From: TMED27 sp964350435
GTDB lineage: Bacteria; Pseudomonadota; Alphaproteobacteria; Micavibrionales; Micavibrionaceae
Length of the DNA stretch: 46,424 nucleotides
Reading direction: 5' to 3'
Assembly: GCA_964350435.1 (NCBI GenBank)
Contig: CAYGJS010000017.1
Location: forward strand, 1-46,424
The notes beneath the pieces were generated by a model. That model made no database searches, was not told the DNA's origin, and worked only from the letters and a program-made list of their open reading frames with translations. How positions within the stretch are numbered: the first letter of the stretch is position 1; the number at the start of each line of letters is the position of its first letter. Both the position numbers and the translations under genes were made by a program. Below are positions 15,261 through 23,748 of the stretch, piece by piece.

Positions 15261-17501
15261 TTATCCCCGGCTTCCGAATTTAATGATTTTGTCTTTAAAG
15301 CTGCGCTGCGGCGCCTCGTCAGTATAGTAAGCACTATACTGCTTGTAGTTGTAACCGCTGCCAAATTCCAGCTTTTTGTATTCTTCAAGATCGACGCGGC
15401 TCATCACCGTGCCGGAGAGCTGAATCTTGGCGCGGCTTAAAATCTTAAGCGCATTTTTGACAACATTGCGCGGCGTCTTGTTCCAGCGCACAACCAGCAT
15501 CGCACTATCGGCGAGGCGCGAGAGGAAAAGTGTATCGGACAGCCCAATTACTGGCGGGCAATCCAATATCGTGCTTTCGAAGTTTTCATGCGCATAATCC
15601 ATCAGTGCCTTCATCTTTTCGGATTCCAGCAAGGCTTGGACATTCTTTTTCTCAGGCGTTGAAGAAATATAATACAGCCCTGAATTTTCATCACGGTTGA
15701 TGATATCTTCAATTTTCGCCTCATCATTAAGGTACTCGTTCAGTGTGCGCGTCGCCGTACCTTTAAAGACATCAGAGGCCATCGGACGATGCAAATCCGC
15801 ATCCAGCAGCAAGATCTTTTTCCCCGATCCTGCGGCAATATGCGCCAAAGAAGAGGACAACCAACCCTTTCCTTCCTGCGGCAATGAAGACACCACCAGA
15901 ATCGAACGCGGCGCATTTTCATTAAACTGCAGCGCGGCCATAATCGAACGCAGGGCTTCGGCAAAAACCGAATTCGGATGTTCGATCGCATAATTGGTCA
16001 GGCTCTGCTTGCCCTCGAATTCCGGCACCATACCCAGACACGGCGCAGCCGTCTTTTCCTCCAGTGAAGTCGGCGAAAGAAAACCGAGCGAGAAATGCTC
16101 TAAAGCCAAAGCCAGCAGCACCCCGGTAAAGCCGCCGCACAGCAAGAACAAAACCATAATCAGTTTCTTTTTCGGCGCCGAAGGCTCCAAAGGCGTATCG
16201 GCATAGGAAACGATTTTTGCGGTCGATTGGTCGAGGGTTTTGACCTCGCCCGTCTGTTTCATCCGCGCTAGAAAATTTTCATACAAAGAGCGGTTGGCCT
16301 CCGCTTCGCGCTGAAGCTCCGCCAGTTCAACCTCAAGCTTAGAGGAGCTGCCTTGCCGCCCGCGAATATTGTTAAGCTCGTTTGTTAAAGTGCTGACGCG
16401 GACTTGGGAGATACGCAGTTCGTTTTCAAGGCCTTGGACAATCTTGCGGTTTTCAATGTCAATCTTGTCGCGTAAATCATTGATTTCGCCGTTAATGTTT
16501 AGCATGCGCGGATGGTTAGCGCCGAAATGGCCGGAAAGCTCGGAGCGCTGGCGGAGCAGTTCTGCTTCCTTTTCACGCAAGGCTTGAATAAGGCTGGAAT
16601 CCAATACTTCACGTATCGTATCGATACCAGAAGGCTTGCCTAGCAATGCTCGTGCGCTATTAAGCCTTGCTTGCGCCTGCGCCAGATCGGTTCGTGCCTG
16701 TACCAGCTGGGAATTCAATTCCGAAAGCTGCTGGTCATCAATCGTCATGCCGTCTAATTGAAAAAGACCATGCTCCAGACTGAATTCCTGAACCGCGCGC
16801 TCGGATTCGAAAACCTTTTTACGAAGCTCCTCTACACGTTCCCCGAAAAATTCATTGGCCTCGCGGCTATTGTCGCTCGAACTTTCAATCTGGTATCTCA
16901 GGAAGGCGTCCGAGAGTTCATTCGCCATATTTTTTGCCCGCTCGGGGTGGCGCGAGGTAAAAGATATTCTCACCGAATTCGATAAAGGCTCCTTGCGGAC
17001 ATCAATCCGCGCCATAACGTTACGCATGACCTGTATAGTCTGAATGTCCATTTGCTCGGGGCTGAGTTCGCCCTCGGCTATGGCATCTTCGCGCCCCAAA
17101 GATTTTTTGATCCCGTTTTTGACCTTCCACATAAAGGTTTTGGGCTGCAGGGCTTCGTTAAATTCAGGTTTTGTCTCAAGCTCCAGACGCTCGACCAGCC
17201 CGCGGATCAGGGCGGGCGATTTGATAATATCGATCTGGCTCTGAATAACGGCTTCGTCATCGCGGCGCAGTGTCAGGGTCTGGCTATCCAATATAGGCTG
17301 CTCTTTGACATTAAGCTGCAAAAGCGCGGTCGCCGTATATTGCGGAATCTGAAAGGAAAGATAGAGCCCGCCCAGAAGCACGGCAAGCAAGGTCACCCCG
17401 AGAATAAGCCGCCAGCGTCCCAGCAAGGCACTGATTAAGGGCATCAGGTCAAATTCTGCCGCAGCAGCGGCGGGGGCGGGGGATTTACGGCGGTCATACA
17501 T
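15261..17501 (-). CDS. Wzc/GumC-type polysaccharide co-polymerase with BY-kinase-like domain
   Basis: The inner-membrane protein controls chain length and export of the polymer. The 746-residue product has a Wzz domain: a first membrane helix near residues 30-50, a long periplasmic coiled-coil part (about 100-430) and a second helix near 455-475. The cytoplasmic ATPase follows. Walker A' (ILLLDADLHRP) and Walker B (STILDCPPVIGLSD) are intact. Walker A is altered: LPQEGKGW, with Lys545 kept but Gly546 where Ser/Thr is normal. The C-terminus has a tyrosine cluster (708, 717, 719, 722, 725, 726) as in autophosphorylating BY-kinases. It is 3 bp from both operon neighbours. No cognate tyrosine phosphatase is in the window. 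Confidence 0.92.
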   Translation of the reverse strand: MYDRRKSPAPAAAAAEFDLMPLISALLGRWRLILGVTLLAVLLGGLYLSFQIPQYTATALLQLNVKEQPILDSQTLTLRRDDEAVIQSQIDIIKSPALIRGLVERLELETKPEFNEALQPKTFMWKVKNGIKKSLGREDAIAEGELSPEQMDIQTIQVMRNVMARIDVRKEPLSNSVRISFTSRHPERAKNMANELSDAFLRYQIESSSDNSREANEFFGERVEELRKKVFESERAVQEFSLEHGLFQLDGMTIDDQQLSELNSQLVQARTDLAQAQARLNSARALLGKPSGIDTIREVLDSSLIQALREKEAELLRQRSELSGHFGANHPRMLNINGEINDLRDKIDIENRKIVQGLENELRISQVRVSTLTNELNNIRGRQGSSSKLEVELAELQREAEANRSLYENFLARMKQTGEVKTLDQSTAKIVSYADTPLEPSAPKKKLIMVLFLLCGGFTGVLLALALEHFSLGFLSPTSLEEKTAAPCLGMVPEFEGKQSLTNYAIEHPNSVFAEALRSIMAALQFNENAPRSILVVSSLPQEGKGWLSSSLAHIAAGSGKKILLLDADLHRPMASDVFKGTATRTLNEYLNDEAKIEDIINRDENSGLYYISSTPEKKNVQALLESEKMKALMDYAHENFESTILDCPPVIGLSDTLFLSRLADSAMLVVRWNKTPRNVVKNALKILSRAKIQLSGTVMSRVDLEEYKKLEFGSGYNYKQYSAYYTDEAPQRSFKDKIIKFGSRG

Positions 17502-17504
17502 GGC

Positions 17505-18578
17505 TTAAAAGAACCGTTCCTTAACTTTGATAGAATCGCCCGGATACACGAGCGTATCTTCACGGGCATCAATTTTCTGGCGATTTTCACCAACGCCCCG
17601 ATAGATAATAAATTCGTCATCAACCGCGCGGGGCGTTAATCCCCCGGCAATCGCTAATGCTTTGAAAACATCCATATTCGGCACAGTCGGATAGCTTCCC
17701 GGTGTGCGAACCTCCCCCAGAATATAGAAGGGACGAAGGCCGATAATTTCGATGCTGACGTTGGGGTCTACCAAAATACCGTTTACGGCCAGCTTATTCT
17801 CAATCGCGTTTTGCAGGGCATTTTGAGTCAGGCCAGCCGCCTGAACATCGCCGAGCAATGGCATGGTAATCACGCCGCGATTATCAATTTCATATTCGCC
17901 CGACATATCGGGGTCGTTGAATACGCTCACGCGCAGGGTTTCCCCGGCATTCAGCTTGGGGGAATTATCCGGCGCATTCGAAATCACGCGCGGGGGGGCG
18001 TCCATTATGGGCGCGGGAATAACCACGCTGTCTTCGCTAACCGGCATGGCGGCAGGGCTCTCTGGCGGTGCAGAAGCCTTTTCAAAGGGCAACGCTTCCT
18101 CAAGCGGTATATTTTGCGCAACAGCCGCATTGATGCGGGCTTGTTCTTCACGCGTCGTCAGCGGATTGGATTGCGAAGGCTCATCAGCAATGGCGGCGAC
18201 AGGCGCAGGGCTCTGTGTCGGCGCATCGGGCAATTCCGCTGGCGGAGCTTCTTGCGTAATGTCTTGCGCGACATCGGCAATACTGCGGCCAGCGTCTGGC
18301 GCATCAATATCTTGCGCTATGGCAGAAATCTCTTGGATGTCTTCCCGAGGCGCGTTTCCGATTCTCGGCGGCTGCCCTTCGGCGTAAAGTTCAGATAAAG
18401 ACGCCGCTTGCTGGGCTTTTATGATGTCTTGCTGCACGGGCGCGGTCATCAAACGCTGGTTGGTTGATGCGTTCATAGGGGCGTCCTGCGGGGAATCCTC
18501 ACTGCTACAAGCGGCCATCGGCAGGATCAAGAAAAACAAAGCCACAAAGGCCATCATGGTTTTCAAGCTAGGCGTCAT
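17505..18578 (-). CDS. Wza/GumB-type polysaccharide export lipoprotein
   Basis: The outer-membrane-associated export protein passes polysaccharide across the periplasm and outer membrane. The 357-residue product has a lipoprotein signal peptide with LPMAAC and lipidated Cys24. Residues 30-205 form a long Pro/Ala/Asp/Glu-rich linker, unusual for the family. The poly-export domain begins near 208 (LNAGETLRVSVFNDPDMSG), followed by an SLBB-type domain (FYILGEVRTPGSYP). A classical Wza is similar in length but folded throughout, so here the folded part is only about 150 residues, like the small GumB/ExoF-type proteins. An AAGGGGAT ribosome site and a good promoter at 18629-18657 precede it; it is the first gene of the minus-strand operon. 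Confidence 0.9.
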   Translation of the reverse strand: MTPSLKTMMAFVALFFLILPMAACSSEDSPQDAPMNASTNQRLMTAPVQQDIIKAQQAASLSELYAEGQPPRIGNAPREDIQEISAIAQDIDAPDAGRSIADVAQDITQEAPPAELPDAPTQSPAPVAAIADEPSQSNPLTTREEQARINAAVAQNIPLEEALPFEKASAPPESPAAMPVSEDSVVIPAPIMDAPPRVISNAPDNSPKLNAGETLRVSVFNDPDMSGEYEIDNRGVITMPLLGDVQAAGLTQNALQNAIENKLAVNGILVDPNVSIEIIGLRPFYILGEVRTPGSYPTVPNMDVFKALAIAGGLTPRAVDDEFIIYRGVGENRQKIDAREDTLVYPGDSIKVKERFF

Positions 18579-18628
18579 ACTATCCCCTTCTTTACGATTA
18601 TTTTGACCTGATGCGCGTGCATCTTTGG

Positions 18629-18657
18629 CTTATAGGCCATTTTTCCACCCTAATCAA
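18629..18657 (-). promoter_or_regulatory. Likely sigma-70-type promoter for the export operon
   Basis: On the minus strand TTGATT (18657-18652) and TATAAG (18634-18629) are separated by exactly 17 bp. The -10 hexamer lies about 50 bp before the start codon of the export lipoprotein. The sequence fits the wza/wzc/glycosyltransferase operon. The other half of this divergent gap must also hold the promoter for the VanZ-like gene, which I could not place. Confidence 0.6.
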
Positions 18658-18755
18658 TGGTAAAGCACACGCCTTTCAGGGCTTCATTCTTTTTTAAGAT
18701 TCGTAGTTTATCGTTTGGAAATACACATAAAAAACTATCTGGACAGAGGTCGCAA

Positions 18756-19115
18756 ATGAGTTATCTTTCGCAAATGAAAACCTTCACTTTCACGCTCTGG
18801 ATAATGGGCATTCTTACTTTGATGGGCTTTGCGGTTATTCCGAACCTGATGGTCATAGAAAACGGCGCCGATAAAATGCTGCATATGACGGCGTTTTGCT
18901 TGCTGACGCTTTGGCCGACAGTCACATTTATCCGCATGAAACATGTCTATATCTCCGCTGCGATTTTGTTCAGCTCAGGGATTGTTGTTGAAGTCCTGCA
19001 AGGCTTCGTACCGATGCGTACACCCTCGATGGAGGATATTCTGGCCAATCTTGCAGGTGTGGCGGCGGGTCTGGTGATCGGTATGCTGATCCGCAGTGAT
19101 ACTCTCCAGCATTAA
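18756..19115 (+). CDS. VanZ-like membrane protein
   Basis: The 119-residue product has three to four membrane helices and the VanZ-like pattern: GADKMLHMTAF after the first helix, then EVLQGFVPMRTPSMEDILANLAG and a last glycine-rich helix. Members of this family occur widely in polysaccharide loci; their molecular role is not established. I use the ATG at 18756, preceded by an AGAGG ribosome site, rather than the in-frame ATG at 18657, because the upstream extension is basic and shows no conserved features. The gene is divergent from the export lipoprotein gene. Confidence 0.82.
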   Translation: MSYLSQMKTFTFTLWIMGILTLMGFAVIPNLMVIENGADKMLHMTAFCLLTLWPTVTFIRMKHVYISAAILFSSGIVVEVLQGFVPMRTPSMEDILANLAGVAAGLVIGMLIRSDTLQH

Positions 19116-19152
19116 CCCTTGAGTGTTATCTTGCATCTTGAGGCTCAACTAT

Positions 19153-19176
19153 GCTTAATACGCAGTATTAATGCAT
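19153..19176. promoter_or_regulatory. Palindrome upstream of the beta-barrel gene
   Basis: TTAATAC-GCA-GTATTAA (19155-19171) is a perfect 17-bp inverted repeat, and the symmetry extends to ATGC on both sides with one base offset. It overlaps a possible -10 (CTTAAT, 19154-19159) that lies 17 bp after TTGCAT (19131-19136). A repressor or activator site for the beta-barrel gene is plausible. Confidence 0.5.
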
Positions 19177-19191
19177 ATTGTTGGAGCTTTC

Positions 19192-20442
19192 ATGTTGCGG
19201 GTTGCCCTCCCCATTATACTCACAGCCCTTTGCGCCCTGAGCCCTCAGGCTTTCGCGCAAAACGATGAACGGTTTTTAACGCATACCGATGTCGTGAGCG
19301 TCAAGCAACGCCCTGACTCGCATTACGAGCCGATCGGCATGCCTGTGCGCTCTTTTCGCGCCCATCCGGGCATAGAGGTTGAAACCCGTTTTGATGATAA
19401 TATTTTCCGTACACCCACAAATGAGCAAGATGATGTAATCGTAACGTATAAGCCCTCAATCGCGCTGGACTCAGACTGGAGCCGCCACCGCATGAATTTA
19501 CAGGTGCGCGGGCGCTTGGGGCGCTATGCGGATAATGAAAATGAAGATTTTGATGATTATGATGTTTATGCAGGCGGGCGGTATGATATCGAGCACGGGG
19601 CGTTTCTGACAGGGTCGGCCTTCTACGAACATGTTCACGAAGACCGCAGTGACCCGAGCAGCGCAGGCGGAGATGAACCCACGGAAATTGACGTTGTTAC
19701 CGCGCGCGCAGGTTTTGCCAAGGAGCGGGCGAGAATGCGCCTGAAGCTCGACGGCATGATCCGCGCGCGTGATTTTGACGACGCAAATATCGGCGCGCTC
19801 GTGATCGATAATTCGGATCGCAACCATGTAGAGCAAAGATATACCGGCCAGCTGGGCTATGAGTTCAGCCCGAATTATGAAGCCTTCGCACGCTACAGCC
19901 TGATTGATGTGAACTACGACAAACTGACAAACGGGATCGTTGATCGCGATTCAACCGGCCATGAAATGACACTCGGCTCCGCCGTGGATATCAGCGGCAA
20001 AATGAAGGGCGAGGTGTTCGCCGGATATATGAATCGCGGCTATGATGCGCCTTTGGATGATATCAGCGGCGCAAAATACGGTGGTTCGCTCCTTTGGAAC
20101 CTCAGCGCGCTGACCTCCCTGAAGGGGGCACTGAACCGCAATATCGAAGAAATCGACAGCGTCACCGCCTCGGGTTATGTCCGCACCGAAGGAATTTTAA
20201 GCCTTGAGCATGCCCTGCGCCGTAATATCCTGTTTGATGCCGATATCGGTTTCCGCAATGACGATTTCGAAGGCAATGGCCGCGAAGACGATACCTTAAT
20301 CGCAGGCAGCGCGCTGGAATATAAACCGTTTCGTGGTGGCACATTGGCGGCAGGCTATCGCTTCATAGAGCGGGATTCAACTGTGGCCGCGTCCAATTAT
20401 AGCAATAACCGCTTCCTACTATCCGCCGAATTTACCTACTAG
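19192..20442 (+). CDS. Outer-membrane beta-barrel protein (BBP2 type)
   Basis: The 416-residue product has a signal peptide ending ALSPQAFAQ, then the typical start of the putative beta-barrel porin 2 family (HPGIEVETRFDDNIFRT, DVIVTYKPSIAL). After that come alternating polar/hydrophobic strands with frequent aromatic ends, and a final residue pair TY that fits an outer-membrane barrel C-terminus. In other polysaccharide loci this family is found beside Wza-like proteins and is thought to help the polymer cross or dock at the outer membrane. I use the ATG at 19192, which has GGAG five bases upstream; the ATG at 19171 lies in the palindrome. The stop overlaps the convergent gene by 4 bp. Confidence 0.85.
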   Translation: MLRVALPIILTALCALSPQAFAQNDERFLTHTDVVSVKQRPDSHYEPIGMPVRSFRAHPGIEVETRFDDNIFRTPTNEQDDVIVTYKPSIALDSDWSRHRMNLQVRGRLGRYADNENEDFDDYDVYAGGRYDIEHGAFLTGSAFYEHVHEDRSDPSSAGGDEPTEIDVVTARAGFAKERARMRLKLDGMIRARDFDDANIGALVIDNSDRNHVEQRYTGQLGYEFSPNYEAFARYSLIDVNYDKLTNGIVDRDSTGHEMTLGSAVDISGKMKGEVFAGYMNRGYDAPLDDISGAKYGGSLLWNLSALTSLKGALNRNIEEIDSVTASGYVRTEGILSLEHALRRNILFDADIGFRNDDFEGNGREDDTLIAGSALEYKPFRGGTLAAGYRFIERDSTVAASNYSNNRFLLSAEFTY

Positions 20443-22463
20443 GCAATCGAGAATTTATCCTGAATAGCGGCCAGTATGCCGCTGAATTCATCGCTGCTGA
20501 GATCGCGCTTGCTGGTCAGCATTAACCCCACTGGCCCTTGCCAGCTTCGCATGGGTTGTGAGGGTTCACCAAAGAAATTCTGCAGCCCCGTAATCGTGCT
20601 TGCGCCTGTAAACCTCAGCACCGAAAATCCCGTGGGCAAAAGGGTCGCACTGGCCGCCGCCCCGTTGACCGAAACACTGCTCGCAAATCCGCCCGAATTC
20701 AAATCCGCACTGGCAGATGCGCCGGATATGCGGTTGCCGCCCGCCGCGTTGGTCGTGATGACAATTTCATCATCAAAGCTAGAATCCACGCCATCTTTAT
20801 ACGCCCCAGCGATGATGATTTCCTTATAGGTTCCTGACTTCGCGGCGGTGAAAATATCGCCATTTGTGGCGGTGCCGAAGTCAAAAGCTGGCATCCCGCC
20901 CGCAAGCGCATTCGCCGCAGAATAATCAGGGCGCGTGCCCGGTGTGGCCAGATTGTTTTTGAAAGGGGAGGCGTCAAACAAATCATCAACTTCCCCCGAT
21001 TGATTGTCGAAAAAGTCACTCTCCATCACGCAATAAAACCCGTTAATAGCATCCGGCGCGATACTGCCCAGCGTCAGATAAAACGGATCAGTGCCATCAA
21101 GGATGCTGCCGCTATTGGTGCCATCCGTGCTAAAGCCGCCTAAATCAATCATCTGCCCGCCTGTTGCGCGCATTCGTCCATACAAATTGCCCGTTGCGCT
21201 GCAATTTTTGAGATACATTGTGGCGGCCTCATCAATGCTGTAGGAGCCAGACAGAAAGCCGGCCTCCTGCGAACTCGACGCGGCTTGCGAGTAATTGCTC
21301 TGACAGTTCAGGTTAATCGTCTGCGCGCCGGCAGTATCGGCCACATTTGGCCCGTTATTATATTCGTAAATCCCGTTCAAACGAATGCACCGCACCCCGT
21401 CATGGGTGGTGGATCCATTATCATTATCGGAGCCTGCGTTGCCGTTCCTGCGCGCATCGCAATCCCATTCAAGGATTTGCGTCCGCGCCCCGCCGCCACC
21501 AACATTGCGGTGGTAATTAAACCCGTCCGCCACAGCATTGTCACTCGCCGAACACCGCAATAAACGGACATCACTGAGATCGTCAAAATTAAAACTGTCA
21601 TCACCATCGCCCGTAAAGCGGCACGCCATATCAACGCCGATAAATTTCGCGCTGGCCGTATTGCCGACATTGAAACTGAGCGAATTATCCCCCCAAATTT
21701 CGATCCCTTCGATATACAGCGTGATATCGGAAACGATGTTGGTCAGGTTCTCGGCTTTCAAAAGTTTGATATCCGCATCGGGCGCGCGCCCGTCATGGGT
21801 ATGGATATAAAAATCCACGCCATTATCGTAATAACTGCCCGCATTGGCCTGCACGGCGGCCACGCTCGCCTGCGCGGAATAGGGGATCGGCACAGGGGAG
21901 CTGCCGTCTTTTTGCAGTTCTTCCGTGGCAACAATGCCGTCCCGCCCATAGGTCAAATCCAGCGCGGTGCGCACATCCGTAATCCCTGCGGCTCTATAGA
22001 CATTCGTGTTTGGCGAAGATTCCTGCACCCAGCTTAAGGCACTGTCAGAAACAGCGCGGGTCAAATGCACACTGCCTGGCCCGTCTATGGCAACGATTGC
22101 AAAATCACGGCCCGGGTCAAAATATTCGGCAAACCCGTTCATACGGTCAATCCAGCCCGATTTGATATTGACGACATCCGCGCCTTCATCATAAGCCTTG
22201 CCGAGCGATTTATAAGGGGCAAGTTCTGATCCGTCGCCGCTACTGTCATCGCCGCCCACAGGGTCAACAAAAAGCGCAGTGCCGCTTGGCTTATCATCGG
22301 CGGGGTCATAATCGCTGCTGTAATGCCCATCCTCATGTTCAAAAATCTGGAAATCAGGAACCCACGGAAAATAGGGCGGCAGTGAGAAAACGGGCAGTGA
22401 GGGCGGAAGGCTGATTGAACTCGATTTACGGGCATGGCTCAGCGCATTCAAAAATGAAAGCAT
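20439..22463 (-). CDS. Large right-handed beta-helix protein with C-terminal lectin-like domain
   Basis: The 674-residue product has a proline-rich N-terminus without a recognisable signal peptide, and then LFVDPVGGDDSSGDGSELAPYKSLGKA (residues about 64-90), the usual opening of right-handed beta-helix proteins. Residues 90-470 contain Asn/Asp-rich strands and turns as in pectate-lyase-like folds. Residues 490-674 resemble a concanavalin-like domain of the type found at the end of phage and envelope proteins (DIFTAAKSGTYKEIIIAGAY; ending LSSDEFSGILAAIQDKFSIA). The place in the polysaccharide locus suggests a lyase, epimerase or binding protein for the polymer, which I infer only. An AAGGA ribosome site precedes the ATG. 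How it leaves the cell is not clear. Confidence 0.7.
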   Translation of the reverse strand: MLSFLNALSHARKSSSISLPPSLPVFSLPPYFPWVPDFQIFEHEDGHYSSDYDPADDKPSGTALFVDPVGGDDSSGDGSELAPYKSLGKAYDEGADVVNIKSGWIDRMNGFAEYFDPGRDFAIVAIDGPGSVHLTRAVSDSALSWVQESSPNTNVYRAAGITDVRTALDLTYGRDGIVATEELQKDGSSPVPIPYSAQASVAAVQANAGSYYDNGVDFYIHTHDGRAPDADIKLLKAENLTNIVSDITLYIEGIEIWGDNSLSFNVGNTASAKFIGVDMACRFTGDGDDSFNFDDLSDVRLLRCSASDNAVADGFNYHRNVGGGGARTQILEWDCDARRNGNAGSDNDNGSTTHDGVRCIRLNGIYEYNNGPNVADTAGAQTINLNCQSNYSQAASSSQEAGFLSGSYSIDEAATMYLKNCSATGNLYGRMRATGGQMIDLGGFSTDGTNSGSILDGTDPFYLTLGSIAPDAINGFYCVMESDFFDNQSGEVDDLFDASPFKNNLATPGTRPDYSAANALAGGMPAFDFGTATNGDIFTAAKSGTYKEIIIAGAYKDGVDSSFDDEIVITTNAAGGNRISGASASADLNSGGFASSVSVNGAAASATLLPTGFSVLRFTGASTITGLQNFFGEPSQPMRSWQGPVGLMLTSKRDLSSDEFSGILAAIQDKFSIA

Positions 22464-22640
22464 GGAAAAATCCTTGTGTTTTATGGGGGAAGGGGCGCGA
22501 GAAGGCGAAAATTCAGACGCACTTCTCCAGCGATCAAGGAATAAATTCCCATAAATTTTATTTTTGTCAAGCTAAAATCGCTTATGCACCCTCTATCCGA
22601 AGGCTTGACCCGCCCCTAAAACAAAAATACAAGGTTAAGA

Positions 22641-23537
22641 ATGACATCAATTCTCTTCGAAGGCCCCGCCCATACATACTTGCCTGAAATCCCGGCCTAT
22701 ATCCGCTATCTCAACCAGGCGCATCCCGATGTCAAGGCTTATGTATCAACGGATATCAAAGATTATCATTCCAACGATTTCGATGTCGTCTGGCGGTTTA
22801 TGGGCACCGATTTTTCCGGCGAAGGGCGCTATGTCGTGCATGAATATAATTCCCTCTCGACGGGAAAGGCACCGCGTTTTAAAAATCTGATTAAGCAAAC
22901 CTTCAATGCAAGGCCGGATCGGCGGGTTTTCCTGAATAAAATTGTTAAAAACGGATTTATGTTCGCCGATAAAGTGCCCTATGCCCATCGTGACATGGGG
23001 ATCGCCTCGCAGTTTTTTGATCTTCGCCACCGCCCCGAATATGATTTTGTTTATGCGGGGAGCATTCATCGCGGCCCCGAAGTCATGGAGTTTATGGATT
23101 ATTTCGCGGCCAACATGCCCGACGCCACGATTTTGATTGTGGGGTCTGTAAACCGGGAAATTCTCAGGCGTTACAGCCCGTATAAAAACATCTATTTTGC
23201 CGGCAGAGTCCATTATGAGGACGTTGCCGCTTTTATTGCCAAGGGGCGTTACGGCTTGAATCTGGTGCCCGATCAATATCCATATAACCTCCAGACCGCG
23301 ACAAAAGTTTTAGAGTATTGCGCCCTCGGCATGCCGATCGTCAGCATGCGGTATCGCTGGTCAGAACATTTTGCTAAAAGCAAGGACGGTCAGTTTTTCT
23401 GGCTGGACAAAGATTTTGGCAATTTGACGATCGAGGCGCTGCGCTCCTTTGAATTCAAAACACCTGCTCTTGAAAACCGCAAATGGCAAACTGTGATCGA
23501 ACAATCCAATATTTTTGATTTTCTCAAAAACGCCTAA
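22641..23537 (+). CDS. Glycosyltransferase, short GT4-like
   Basis: The 298-residue product is short for a GT-B enzyme and has a reduced N-terminal domain. The donor half shows YDFVYAGSIHRGPEVMEF, NIYFAGRVHYEDVAAFIAKG, then KVLEYCALGMPIVSM with the conserved glutamate. It resembles GT4-like enzymes of exopolysaccharide loci. It stands alone on the plus strand, divergent from the beta-helix gene, with AAGG upstream of the ATG. I expect it to add a side-chain sugar to the same polymer. Confidence 0.8.
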   Translation: MTSILFEGPAHTYLPEIPAYIRYLNQAHPDVKAYVSTDIKDYHSNDFDVVWRFMGTDFSGEGRYVVHEYNSLSTGKAPRFKNLIKQTFNARPDRRVFLNKIVKNGFMFADKVPYAHRDMGIASQFFDLRHRPEYDFVYAGSIHRGPEVMEFMDYFAANMPDATILIVGSVNREILRRYSPYKNIYFAGRVHYEDVAAFIAKGRYGLNLVPDQYPYNLQTATKVLEYCALGMPIVSMRYRWSEHFAKSKDGQFFWLDKDFGNLTIEALRSFEFKTPALENRKWQTVIEQSNIFDFLKNA

Positions 23538-23748
23538 TCTCTACGCTTGAATTTAATACACCTAAAAAGCACAAAAAACACACCAAAGCAGCACTTTTGA
23601 GAATAAAAAACACCGGCCCTGTGGATAAAATTGGTAAAACTTTCAAAAAACCGCATTTTCCTTGGAAAACAGCCGTTTAATCCTTTACCATTGAGGATGG
23701 AAATTCTTCCGATTCGTTTTTGCAAAAACTAAATAGCTCAGTACGTTC
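23538..23748. other. AT-rich gap before the secretion operon
   Basis: The 211 bp between the glycosyltransferase and the TolC-family gene are AT-rich with many A-runs. Isolated TTG-starting hexamers occur but none has a matching -10 at 16-18 bp. No gene, RNA or clear terminator hairpin is seen. The promoter of the secretion operon must lie here. Confidence 0.4.
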
